Origin: Prevotella sp.
GTDB taxonomy: Bacteria > Bacteroidota > Bacteroidia > Bacteroidales > Bacteroidaceae
Direction of reading: 5' to 3'
Length of the DNA: 64,000 nucleotides
Assembly (NCBI GenBank): GCA_017617615.1
Contig: JAFZVV010000013.1
Span: 1-64,000, forward strand
The notes below the pieces were generated by a model, which did not search any database, was not told the origin of the DNA, and worked only from the letters and a program-made list of their open reading frames with translations. Position 1 is the first letter of the stretch; every line of letters begins with the position of its first letter. Below are positions 1 through 7,737 of this stretch, one piece after another. Position numbers and translations under genes: made by a program.

Positions 1-2157
1 ATCTTCCGCGACCCGCGGTGGGGTAGAGGACAGGAGACCTGCGGCGAAGACCCGTATATGAACGCCGTGCTGGGCGTGCAGACCGTGCTTGGCATGCAGG
101 GCAACGACGACAAGTATTTCAAGACCCACGCGTGCGCCAAGCACTATGCCGTGCACAGTGGTCCTGAACCAGAGCGCCACTCCTACAATGCATCGGTGTC
201 GATGCGCGACTTGTGGGAGACCTATCTCCCTGCCTTCAAGGCCCTGGTGAAGAAAGGCAACGTGCGCGAGGTGATGTGTGCTTACAACCGCTACGAGGGC
301 AAGCCCTGCTGCACCAGCGACCGCCTGCTCGTCGATATCCTCCGCCGCAAGTGGGACTATAAGGCCATCGTGCTCACCGACTGCGACGCCATCAACAATT
401 TCTATAACAAAAGACAGCATGGCACCCATCCCGATGCCCTCTCGGCATCCGTCGATGCCGTGCTCAACGGCACCGACCTGGAGTGCGGTAAAGTGTTCAT
501 GGTGCTCGCCGAGGCGCTGCAGCAGGGTCTCATCCAGGAATCGACGCTCGACTTCCACCTGCGCAAGACCTTGCTCGGACGCTTCGAACTGGGAATGTTC
601 GACCCCGCCGAGATGTTACCCTGGGCCGACCTCAAGCCCGAGGTCATCAGCAGTGAGTCCAACGATGCCCTCGCCACTCAGGCCGCCAGGGAGTCGATGG
701 TGCTGCTGAAGAACAACGGCATGTTGCCGCTCTCGAAGCAGGTCAAGACCATCGCCGTGGTGGGACCGAATGCCAATGATGCCGAACTGCTCAACGGCAA
801 CTACGGCGGCACGCCCACCGAGGAGCACAAGCACACCCTCCTCGAGGGTATCAAGGCTGCTGTGCCCGGCGCACGTGTCATCTACCACAAGGCGTGTGAG
901 TTGGCCGATGAGTACAACACCATCCATCACCTGCAGGACTTCAACGACGGCAAGGGCGTCTTCGTGGAGTTCTACAACAACAAGAATCTTGAGGGCGAGC
1001 CAGTGAAGACCGCATACTACAACGAACTGAACTTCTCCACCTTCGGTGCTTACGGCTTTGCCGACGGTGTGGACAAGGACAATCTCTCGGTGCGCATCAC
1101 CGGACAGTATAAGGCCACCTTCACTGGTGAGATGAAATACACGCTCATGACCGACAACGGTTACCTGCTGAAGATCAACGGCGAGACCGTGGAGGAAGCC
1201 CAGCCTGGCGGACAACGGGGAGGGTTCTTCCGCCGACAGGTGGATTACAAGTCGTTCAACGTGACCAAGGGCGAGACCTATGACATGGTCATCGAGTACA
1301 AGCACGGCAATGGCAACTTCGCCATGCTCCGTGGCGACATCTGCGAGCGCAACCTCGCCGACTACACCGATCTCGCCAATGAGGTGAAGGCTGCCGACGC
1401 CATCATCGTCATCGGTGGCATCTCCGCACAGATGGAGGGAGAGGGAGGCGACAAGGCCGACATCGAACTGCCAAAGGTGCAGCAGCGCCTTGTACATGCC
1501 ATGCACGGCACAGGGAAACCGGTGGTCTATGTCAACTGCTCTGGCTCAGCCATCGCTTTTGCCACCATAGAGAAAGACTGCGACGCCATCCTTCAGGCAT
1601 GGTATGCCGGACAGGGTGGTGCCAAAGCGCTCGCCGAAGTGCTCTTCGGCGACTGCAACCCCAGCGGAAAATTGCCCGTCACCTTCTACGCATCGAACGA
1701 CGACCTGCCCGACTTCCGTGATTACAGTATGGACAACCGCACCTATCGCTATTTCCGTGGCACACCGCTCTATGCCTTTGGCTATGGAATGTCGTACACC
1801 ACCTTCGCCTTTGGCAAGGCGAAATTGTCGAAGAAATCGATGAAGCCCGATGGCAAGGTGACCATCACCGTGCCCGTGACGAACACCGGCAACCGCACCG
1901 GAACAGAGGTCGTGCAGGTGTATGTGAAGGCGCTCGACTATCCCGAGGCACCCATCAAGTCGCTCAAGGGCTTCCAGCGTGTCGACCTCACAGCGGGAGA
2001 GACTGCCAAGGCGGTGATTACGCTCGACGGTGAGGCGTTTGAGTACTACGACCCATCTATCGACGAGTTGTCCACCCGCAGCGGACGCTACAAGATTCTC
2101 TATGGCAGTTCCTCTCTCGACAAGGACCTCCAGAGCCTCGATTTCGTGGTGAAATAA
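1..2157 (+). CDS. GH3 beta-glycosidase (beta-glucosidase/beta-xylosidase) with inserted PA14 domain, 5' truncated
   Basis: The reading frame is open from base 1, so the true start lies upstream; the first internal ATG at 58 is not the start. The first residues (FRDPRWGRGQETCGEDPY) are the conserved GH3 substrate-pocket segment. The nucleophile Asp is in VLTDCDAI (bases about 367-393); the DC pair resembles beta-xylosidase-type members. The second alpha/beta domain begins near base 690 and is interrupted by a PA14 module (about 940-1350), with a fibronectin III-like domain at the C-terminus (about 1840-2150). Family members hydrolyse beta-1,4-xylosyl or beta-glucosyl ends of oligosaccharides, usually in the periplasm. 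The signal peptide cannot be judged because the N-terminus is missing. Followed by a strong hairpin terminator. Substrate is uncertain; the esterase and xylan-type locus elsewhere in the window make xylosidase activity plausible. Confidence 0.93.
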   Translation: MFRDPRWGRGQETCGEDPYMNAVLGVQTVLGMQGNDDKYFKTHACAKHYAVHSGPEPERHSYNASVSMRDLWETYLPAFKALVKKGNVREVMCAYNRYEGKPCCTSDRLLVDILRRKWDYKAIVLTDCDAINNFYNKRQHGTHPDALSASVDAVLNGTDLECGKVFMVLAEALQQGLIQESTLDFHLRKTLLGRFELGMFDPAEMLPWADLKPEVISSESNDALATQAARESMVLLKNNGMLPLSKQVKTIAVVGPNANDAELLNGNYGGTPTEEHKHTLLEGIKAAVPGARVIYHKACELADEYNTIHHLQDFNDGKGVFVEFYNNKNLEGEPVKTAYYNELNFSTFGAYGFADGVDKDNLSVRITGQYKATFTGEMKYTLMTDNGYLLKINGETVEEAQPGGQRGGFFRRQVDYKSFNVTKGETYDMVIEYKHGNGNFAMLRGDICERNLADYTDLANEVKAADAIIVIGGISAQMEGEGGDKADIELPKVQQRLVHAMHGTGKPVVYVNCSGSAIAFATIEKDCDAILQAWYAGQGGAKALAEVLFGDCNPSGKLPVTFYASNDDLPDFRDYSMDNRTYRYFRGTPLYAFGYGMSYTTFAFGKAKLSKKSMKPDGKVTITVPVTNTGNRTGTEVVQVYVKALDYPEAPIKSLKGFQRVDLTAGETAKAVITLDGEAFEYYDPSIDELSTRSGRYKILYGSSSLDKDLQSLDFVVK

Positions 2158-2182
2158 TAAATTCTATTGTTTATACATAAGG

Positions 2183-2216
2183 AAACGTGAGCTCTCCCAG
2201 GGCTCACGTTTCTATT
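2183..2216 (+). terminator. Intrinsic terminator after the GH3 gene
   Basis: Perfect 10-bp inverted repeat AAACGTGAGC (2183-2192) and GCTCACGTTT (2202-2211), 9-nt loop, continuing into a T-rich stretch. It starts 25 bp after the GH3 stop codon. Confidence 0.85.
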
Positions 2217-2274
2217 TGGCTATGCCCCATATGAAAAAGGCGAGTGGCATGAAGTGGTTTTTCTGCGATAGTGC

Positions 2275-2304
2275 TTGTTTTTCCAATGAGAAATTGTAAT
2301 TTTG
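2275..2304 (+). promoter_or_regulatory. Bacteroidetes-type promoter for yccF-like gene
   Basis: The -7 box TAATTTTG is at 2297-2304 with a TTG -33 element at 2275-2277, separated by 19 bp. This matches the Bacteroidetes sigma-A consensus TTTG / TAnnTTTG. The coding start is 17 bp downstream of the -7 box, implying a very short leader. Confidence 0.6.
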
Positions 2305-2320
2305 CGAAAAATACACGTTT

Positions 2321-2686
2321 ATGAAATTATTGGGAAATATCATCTGGCTCGTTTTTGGCGGTATAGAGATTGCCCTCGAGTATGTCTTGGCGAGTATCGC
2401 CATGATGATCACCATCATCGGCATTCCCTTCGGGTTGCAGTCGCTCAAACTCGGCATGCTCGCCCTCTGGCCTTTCGGGTCGAAGGTGAGGAAGAAACCC
2501 ACCAGCGGGTGCCTCAACACGGCGATGAACATCATCTGGTTTTTCGTGGGCGGCATCTGGATATGGCTTACCCATATGTTCTTCGGTATCATCTTCTGCA
2601 TCACCATCATTGGCATACCGTTCGGTAAGCAGCATTTCAAACTGGCCGACATCGCCCTCACTCCCTTCGGACGCGAGATTGTGTAA
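2321..2686 (+). CDS. yccF: YccF domain inner-membrane protein
   Basis: 121 residues, with two copies of a hydrophobic segment followed by the motif TIIGIPFG (about residues 30-37 and 91-98), the hallmark of the YccF (DUF307) family. Each repeat carries membrane-spanning stretches, so the protein is expected to be an integral inner-membrane protein. The molecular role of the family is unknown. The gene stands alone, with its own promoter upstream and a terminator downstream. Start ATG at 2321 follows directly after the promoter. Family assignment is secure; function is not. Confidence 0.88.
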   Translation: MKLLGNIIWLVFGGIEIALEYVLASIAMMITIIGIPFGLQSLKLGMLALWPFGSKVRKKPTSGCLNTAMNIIWFFVGGIWIWLTHMFFGIIFCITIIGIPFGKQHFKLADIALTPFGREIV

Positions 2687-2710
2687 TGCGATGCCTACAG
2701 AAGAACAGTT

Positions 2711-2736
2711 AAAACGTTCACACCAACGTTTTTTTA
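2711..2736 (+). terminator. Intrinsic terminator after yccF
   Basis: AAAACGTT (2711-2718) pairs with AACGTTTT (2725-2732) around a 6-nt loop, and the 3' arm runs into a T-tract ending at 2736. Confidence 0.7.
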
Positions 2737-3135
2737 TTTCAGCGTTCATCATGATAAATTTGATGTTACATAGGGTAAGTGTGAGAATGGGCGTTGATTA
2801 GGGAAATGGTATCTAGAAGGTAGAGTTGCCGAATGATGCAGTACTGGCTGACCTCATACAAGTGATAATGTAAGGGGTATGCGGGAATAAATGGTTCTCC
2901 AAATACATGTGGTATTGTCTATTGAGTGATAGAATCCAATATCGGTAAATCGGCATTTCTCAGTGACTTCGACCTTGTAGCTTACTTTGACATCGACAAG
3001 AGAACACCCCTGCCCCCTGAAAGATTTGGGCATTGTGAGCAACTTCGGCTCACGGATTGAAAAAGAGTATTTTTACAAATATGAAATCTCATGATGTTTT
3101 GTTGGGGAAATCTGCTGTTTCTCATCAATTTTATT
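2737..3135. other. Intergenic stretch with no recognised gene
   Basis: About 400 bp, visibly more AT-rich than the flanking genes. A 62-codon minus-strand frame (2854-3042) exists but has no recognised family or leader, and neighbouring frames give similarly protein-like fragments. It could be a decayed gene remnant. No tRNA or clear repeat was seen. Confidence 0.4.
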
Positions 3136-3143
3136 TATATTTG
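3136..3143 (+). promoter_or_regulatory. -7 promoter box for the SDR-glycosyltransferase unit
   Basis: TATATTTG matches TAnnTTTG exactly and lies 24 bp upstream of the SDR start codon. A matching -33 TTTG is not obvious. Confidence 0.5.
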
Positions 3144-3167
3144 TAGCCTCTTCAATCTAAACCAATC

Positions 3168-3929
3168 ATGAAAGGAAAGACGATATTCATTACAGGTGCC
3201 TCGTCGGGTATCGGTGAGGCATGTGCGAGGAAGTTCGCTGCCAACGGCTGCCGCCTCATCCTCAATGCCAGGAGCAAAGACAAACTTGAGACGCTGAAAG
3301 CAGAGTTGGAAAACCAATATGGCACGGAGGTGCTCCTGTTGCCCTTCGACGTGCGCGACACGGAGACGGCACGGAAAATGCTCTCGTCGCTGCCCGAAGA
3401 CTTCAACGATATCGATGTCTTGGTGAACAACGCTGGACTGGCACTGGGGCTCGACAAACAGCAGGAAGGCGACCTCGACCAGTATATGACGATGATCGAC
3501 ACCAACATCAAGGCATTGCTCGTCATCACCAGAATCGTGGTGCCCGGTATGGTGGCGCGGGGAAAAGGCCACGTCATCAATATCGGGTCGTGTGCCGGTG
3601 ATGCCGCATACGCTGGGGCGAGCGTCTACTGTGCCACGAAAGCGGCGGTGAAGGCCCTCTCCGACGGGTTGCGCATCGACCTCATCGACACACCCGTGCG
3701 GGTGACCAACGTGAAGCCCGGCCTGGTGAACACCAATTTCTCCACGATTCGTTTCGGAGGCGACCGTGAACGGGCCGACAAGGTGTATCAGGGCGTGAAA
3801 CCCCTCGTGGGTGAGGATATCGCCGAGGTGGTGTATTTCGCTGCCGCTGCCCCCGACCATGTGCAGATAGCCGAGGTGCTCGTCTATGCCACCAACCAGG
3901 CATCTGCCACACAGGTATACCGTGAGTAA
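3168..3929 (+). CDS. Short-chain dehydrogenase/reductase (YdfG-like)
   Basis: 253 residues, the usual length for classical SDRs. The cofactor motif TGASSGIG is at 9-16, NNAG at 87-90, the catalytic Ser at 141 and YxxxK at Tyr154/Lys158. Overall it resembles the YdfG group, NADP-dependent oxidoreductases acting on 3-hydroxy acids such as serine or 3-hydroxypropionate; Arg35 after the second strand supports NADP preference. Cytoplasmic, no signal peptide. The next gene starts 18 bp downstream on the same strand, so it may be co-transcribed with two glycosyltransferases, although no functional link is evident. The exact substrate cannot be read from sequence. Confidence 0.9.
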   Translation: MKGKTIFITGASSGIGEACARKFAANGCRLILNARSKDKLETLKAELENQYGTEVLLLPFDVRDTETARKMLSSLPEDFNDIDVLVNNAGLALGLDKQQEGDLDQYMTMIDTNIKALLVITRIVVPGMVARGKGHVINIGSCAGDAAYAGASVYCATKAAVKALSDGLRIDLIDTPVRVTNVKPGLVNTNFSTIRFGGDRERADKVYQGVKPLVGEDIAEVVYFAAAAPDHVQIAEVLVYATNQASATQVYRE

Positions 3930-3947
3930 AAACACAAAGACAAGACA

Positions 3948-5222
3948 ATGAGAGTATTGATCGTAAACACGAGCGAGCGGACAGGTGGGGCGGCGATGGC
4001 TGCCAACCGCCTGATGGAAGCCCTCAACAACAACGGAGTGAAGGCGAAGATGCTGGTGCGCGACAAAGAGACCGACTGCATCACCGTGGTGGGACTGAAA
4101 GGTGGCATGAAGGCACAATGGCATTTCTTCAGGGAAAGGCTGAAGGTCTTCATGAAACTGCATTTTTCGAGAAAACACCTCTTCGAGATAGACATCGCCA
4201 ACTCCGGCTACGATATCACACGGCTGAGGGAGTTCAAGGAGGCCGACGTGATACACCTGCACTGGGTGAACCAGGGCATGCTCTCGCTCAACGGCATCAA
4301 GAAGGTGCTCGACAGCGGGAAACCCGTGGTGTGGACCATGCACGACGCATGGCCGGCAACAGCCATCTGCCACTATACCCATGGCTGTCATGCCTTCAAG
4401 TCGGTATGCCGCAACTGCAGGTTCCTGCCCGGTGGCGGCTCGGCGCGCGACATGGCCTGGCAGGTGTGGAACCGCAAGAAACAGATGTTCAATGACCGGC
4501 ACGTGTCGTTCGTCACATGCAGTAGATGGCTGGAGACACAAGCCAAGCAGAGCGCCTTGCTCACCGGACAACCAGTGGTAAGCATCCCCAATCCCATCGA
4601 TACGCGGGTGTTCAGGCCCAGCGACAAGAAGGCGGCGAGGGAGTCGCTCGGACTGCCTGCCGACAAGCGGATTATCCTCTTCGTCTCGCAACGCGTGACC
4701 GACGAGCGGAAAGGCATGGCCTATCTCACCGATGCCATCAGCCGGCTGGTGAAGGAGAGTCCCGACATGGCCAATGACACCGTGGTGGCCATCCTCGGCG
4801 GTCATGCCGAGGAACTGGAAGGGCAACTCGCCCTGCCCGTCTTCCCATTAGGGTATGTGAGCGACGAGCGGAAGATCGTGACGGTATATAACGCCGTCGA
4901 CGTGTTCGTGCTGCCCTCGCTGGAGGACAACCTGCCCAACACCATCATGGAGGCCATGGCATGTGGCGTGCCCTGCGTGGGATTCAAGACTGGGGGTATC
5001 CCCGAGGAAATAGACCATAAGAAGACGGGGTACGTGGCGCAGCAGCGTGATGCCGACGACTTGGCACGAGGTATCAGGTGGGTGCTCGAAGAGGCCGACC
5101 GCGATGCCCTCAGACAGGCATCGGTGAGGAAGGTGAACACCACCTACGCGCAAGACGCCGTGTCGCTGCGCTATATCGAGGTATACAACGAGGTCCTGGC
5201 TTTCAAGCACTACAGCATATGA
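3948..5222 (+). CDS. Family 4 glycosyltransferase
   Basis: 424 residues with GT-B architecture. The N-terminus (VNTSERTGGAAMAANRL) holds the glycine-rich acceptor-side loop, and the C-terminal half carries the GT4 signature PSLEDNLPNTIMEAMACG followed by GGIPEEI (E-x7-E type nucleotide-sugar binding), near residues 325-352. Such enzymes transfer a sugar from a nucleotide donor with retention of configuration during surface polysaccharide or glycan assembly at the cytoplasmic face of the membrane. Its stop codon overlaps the start of the GT2 gene (ATGA at 5219-5222), indicating translational coupling. Donor and acceptor are unknown. No further capsule or O-antigen genes follow, so this is an isolated glycosyltransferase pair. 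Confidence 0.9.
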   Translation: MRVLIVNTSERTGGAAMAANRLMEALNNNGVKAKMLVRDKETDCITVVGLKGGMKAQWHFFRERLKVFMKLHFSRKHLFEIDIANSGYDITRLREFKEADVIHLHWVNQGMLSLNGIKKVLDSGKPVVWTMHDAWPATAICHYTHGCHAFKSVCRNCRFLPGGGSARDMAWQVWNRKKQMFNDRHVSFVTCSRWLETQAKQSALLTGQPVVSIPNPIDTRVFRPSDKKAARESLGLPADKRIILFVSQRVTDERKGMAYLTDAISRLVKESPDMANDTVVAILGGHAEELEGQLALPVFPLGYVSDERKIVTVYNAVDVFVLPSLEDNLPNTIMEAMACGVPCVGFKTGGIPEEIDHKKTGYVAQQRDADDLARGIRWVLEEADRDALRQASVRKVNTTYAQDAVSLRYIEVYNEVLAFKHYSI

Positions 5223-6010
5223 TAACCGTATCCATCGTCACCATTACCTTCAATGCCGGGAAAGTGCTCAGGCCTACCCTCGACAGCGTGCTCGCACAGC
5301 AGTATGCCGACATCGAGCATGTCATCATCGATGGTGCTTCTACAGACGATACGATGAGCGTGGCAGAGGAGTATGCCAGACAGACGGCAGAGGCGGACAA
5401 CGGACATGTGGTGGTGACGGTTTCGGAACCCGACAACGGGCTCTATGATGCCATGAACAAGGGACTCCGGATGGTGACCGGACAGTATGTGTGCTTCCTC
5501 AATGCCGGTGACCTCTTGCCGGCTCCCGATACGATAGGAAAGGTGGTGGAGGCGGCACTACGCGATGATGGCAGCCTGCCCGCCGTCGTGTATGGCGATA
5601 CGGATATCGTAGACGGCAATTGGCAGTTCCTGCACCACCGCCGTCTCTCTCCGCCCGACAACCTCTCCTGGCGTTCGTTCAGGAAAGGCATGCTGGTGTG
5701 CCATCAGGCGTTTTATGCCCGTTGCGACATCGCCAAGGCCACGCCTTATGACCTGCATTACCGCTATTCTGCCGATGTCGACTGGTGTATCCGTGTGATG
5801 CGTGAGGCAGAGCGGCAGGGCGCGGCATTGCGTAGGGTAGAGGGTGTTGTGGCACTGTATATGGAGGAGGGACAGACTACGGAGCATCATAAGGCATCGT
5901 TGCGTGAGCGCTTCGACGTGATGCGCCGGCATTACGGTCTTTTCTCCACCCTGGCAATGCATGCGTGGTTCGTATGGCGAGGAATATTTAAGAAGGGAAG
6001 GGAAAAGTAG
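5219..6010 (+). CDS. Family 2 glycosyltransferase (WcaA-like)
   Basis: 263 residues starting at the ATG inside the ATGA overlap with the preceding gene; an upstream in-frame start at 5078 would lie inside the GT4 gene and adds non-homologous sequence. The GT-A fold is visible: ITVSIVTITFNAGKVL at the N-terminus, IIDGASTDDT (nucleotide-binding Asp), the EPDNGLYDAMNKG segment typical of Bacteroidetes WcaA-like GT2 enzymes, and a metal-binding-like Asp in LNAGD. A later YSADVDWCIRV provides the likely catalytic Asp. It should transfer a sugar with inversion, probably onto the same glycan as the coupled GT4. Donor and product unknown. Confidence 0.9.
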   Translation: MITVSIVTITFNAGKVLRPTLDSVLAQQYADIEHVIIDGASTDDTMSVAEEYARQTAEADNGHVVVTVSEPDNGLYDAMNKGLRMVTGQYVCFLNAGDLLPAPDTIGKVVEAALRDDGSLPAVVYGDTDIVDGNWQFLHHRRLSPPDNLSWRSFRKGMLVCHQAFYARCDIAKATPYDLHYRYSADVDWCIRVMREAERQGAALRRVEGVVALYMEEGQTTEHHKASLRERFDVMRRHYGLFSTLAMHAWFVWRGIFKKGREK

Positions 6011-6088
6011 AAAGAGCGTATGTACAGCGAAAGATGCTGTGCTGTTACACTTCCGAATTAACCGAAAGATAAACTAACTAAAACATTG

Positions 6089-6400
6089 ATGAAAATGAAA
6101 AAAATATTGTTGATGGCCACGATGGTGTTGGTCGCCTTGACTTATCCGGGCAGTCTTTGTGCCCAGAGACAAGTGAAAACCCAGAAAAGCGGCAAGGTCG
6201 TTTCCTCCTCCGCACCCTCTGCCAAGGTAAAACAGGAAAAACGGGTGGTGAAGACGACAGTATCTTCACAGATACCGGTGATGAAGGGAAAACCCATGGA
6301 GAGGGCGCTGGCCAGACAGGGAAAGGTAGGCAAGACCACGACAAAACAGACGGCCACCTCATCACGGAAACCGAAGATGAAGACCGTAAAACGGAAATAG
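6089..6400 (+). CDS. Small lysine-rich secreted protein of unknown function
   Basis: 103 residues from the ATG at 6089; an in-frame TTG at 6086 is a less likely start. Residues 1-25 form a signal peptide ending near LCAQ. The mature part is strongly basic and low in complexity, built of Lys, Thr, Ser, Val and Arg (for example RKPKMKTVKRK at the C-terminus), with no recognised domain. An export signal plus a polycationic body suggests binding to an anionic envelope component or nucleic acid, which is only inference. It is preceded by a 78-bp gap from the glycosyltransferase gene and followed by a shared terminator with the convergent peptidase gene. Confidence 0.65.
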   Translation: MKMKKILLMATMVLVALTYPGSLCAQRQVKTQKSGKVVSSSAPSAKVKQEKRVVKTTVSSQIPVMKGKPMERALARQGKVGKTTTKQTATSSRKPKMKTVKRK

Positions 6401-6410
6401 AGCAAAAAAA

Positions 6411-6442
6411 AATCTCCAGCCATCGACGGTTGGAGATTTTAG
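6411..6442. terminator. Bidirectional terminator between small basic protein and M23 peptidase
   Basis: An 11-bp stem, 6411-6421 with 6428-6438 (one G-T pair), 6-nt loop. It has A-tracts on the left and T-tracts on the right, so it can serve both convergent genes. Confidence 0.8.
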
Positions 6443-6460
6443 TTTGTTATATGCTTCGGA

Positions 6461-7459
6461 TTACGAACATTTCAATATCTGTCCCACACGCACCTTCGTA
6501 CTCGTGCCTAACCCATTGAGGCGCTGGAGTTCCTCCACGGAGACATTGTATTTACGCGAGATGGAGTAAATGGTCTCGCCGGTCTCCACGGTGTGACGCA
6601 CCGTGCGGTGGTTGTTGGTGAAGGTGACACCCGATACTTCCTCTTCGCTCCTCCTGGTGGTTGAAGTGGAAGACGTGGGGCTTGTTGATGTGGTAGGACG
6701 GCCTCCATAGACCTCTTCCTTGGTGTAGCTGCTCACTTTCTGGCCACGGGCAGCAGTGGCTTTGGCCGACTCGCTCGACATCGTGCTGCGACGGAACACA
6801 TAGTAGTCGCCCGTCACGTCCTGGTTGCGGAAGTCGAAGAAGAGAGCGGGATTGAGCGCCACGCCACAGAGGCGGGTCTCGAAGTGAAGGTGTGAGCCCG
6901 TGCTTCGGCCGGTGTTGCCACCGAGACCGATGGGCTGTCCGGCACGCACCACCTGGTTCTCACGCACGAGGTGCTTGGAGAGGTGTCCATAGATGGTCTC
7001 CAGACCATTATTGTGGCGGATGACCACATAGTTTCCATAGCCTTTGGCCTCATATCTTACGATGCGAACCTTGCCAGTGAAGGCAGCGCGGATGGTGTCG
7101 CCGATATAGACCTTGATGTCAAGACCTTTGTGCTGGCGTCCCCATCTCGGTCCAAACTGTGAAGTGATGACGCGGCTCGAAGTGGGCATGTGGAATCCAC
7201 GCAGGTCTATGCGGTAGGTTTCAGGCAGTTCCGTGGCCTTATGGGCGAAGCGGTTGTCCCAGTCTTGGTAGAGGTCGGCAGAAGGAGATTCCATGTTCTC
7301 TCTCTCCTTTATGGTGCTCAAGGCAAGTGTGTCAAGGGTTCTTACCTTCCTGTCCACGGGAGCCATCTTGGCTATCAGGTCTTGTCCGGCTATTGGCAGT
7401 GTGGAGGAGGTTAGTACCAATGTAATAGCAATTGTCTTTATCGTTCTTCTAAAATTCAT
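6461..7459 (-). CDS. M23 family metallopeptidase with C-terminal LysM domain
   Basis: 332 residues from the ATG at 7459; the frame extends 15 codons further but those lack a signal-like start. A signal peptide occupies residues 1-25. The peptidase domain (about 90-215) carries the zinc ligands of lysostaphin-type enzymes: His110 and Asp114 in RQHKGLD, and His192 in GSHLHFE, with His149 or His159 (YGHLS) as catalytic histidine. A Ser/Thr-rich linker (about 235-275) leads to a LysM domain (about 287-332, RHTVETGETIYSISRKYNVS). Expected role: periplasmic cleavage of peptidoglycan cross-bridges, or an EnvC/NlpD-type activator, although the retained ligands argue for an active endopeptidase. Single gene with its own promoter. 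Confidence 0.93.
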   Translation of the reverse strand: MNFRRTIKTIAITLVLTSSTLPIAGQDLIAKMAPVDRKVRTLDTLALSTIKERENMESPSADLYQDWDNRFAHKATELPETYRIDLRGFHMPTSSRVITSQFGPRWGRQHKGLDIKVYIGDTIRAAFTGKVRIVRYEAKGYGNYVVIRHNNGLETIYGHLSKHLVRENQVVRAGQPIGLGGNTGRSTGSHLHFETRLCGVALNPALFFDFRNQDVTGDYYVFRRSTMSSESAKATAARGQKVSSYTKEEVYGGRPTTSTSPTSSTSTTRRSEEEVSGVTFTNNHRTVRHTVETGETIYSISRKYNVSVEELQRLNGLGTSTKVRVGQILKCS

Positions 7460-7568
7460 AAATATGTTTCTAAGTAATACCCTTAAATATGTGTGCGTGC
7501 GCAAATTGCAGCCGCAACTGAAATAATGGACGCAACAAAAAATACATCGATTATTTCTAATTGCGATG

Positions 7569-7576
7569 CAAAGATA
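7569..7576 (-). promoter_or_regulatory. -7 promoter box for the M23 peptidase gene
   Basis: Minus-strand TATCTTTG (TAnnTTTG), about 110 bp upstream of the start codon. The surrounding 7505-7737 region is AT-rich and holds no gene. Confidence 0.5.
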
Positions 7577-7737
7577 AGCATAAAAATTTAGAAAAAAAGG
7601 CGATTAACAGTTTTTAGTGACTTTTTAACACTTAAAAATATACTGGCGCAATAAGATTAAGAATAAATATTGTCCTGTAAATCAGCATATTGCAAAAACC
7701 GGATGAAGGCGGGTGTAGACGGTTGTGCTACAGCATT

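Noticed and set aside
616..1506. Minus-strand open frame of 296 codons inside the GH3 gene
   Set aside because: Antisense to a conserved GH3 gene, no start signals and no recognisable domain.
2854..3042. 62-codon minus-strand frame in the 2.7-3.1 kb gap
   Set aside because: No family, no promoter and no strong start; several frames in this AT-rich stretch look equally plausible, so it was left as intergenic.
3135..4826. Minus-strand open frame of 563 codons antisense to the SDR and GT4 genes
   Set aside because: It mirrors two well-supported plus-strand genes, has His/Val/Gly-rich composition typical of antisense frames in GC-rich DNA, and matches no family.
5078..5218. Longer N-terminus of the GT2 glycosyltransferase
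   Set aside because: It would overlap the GT4 gene by 145 bp and adds sequence before the conserved N-terminal strand; the ATGA overlap at 5219 fits better.
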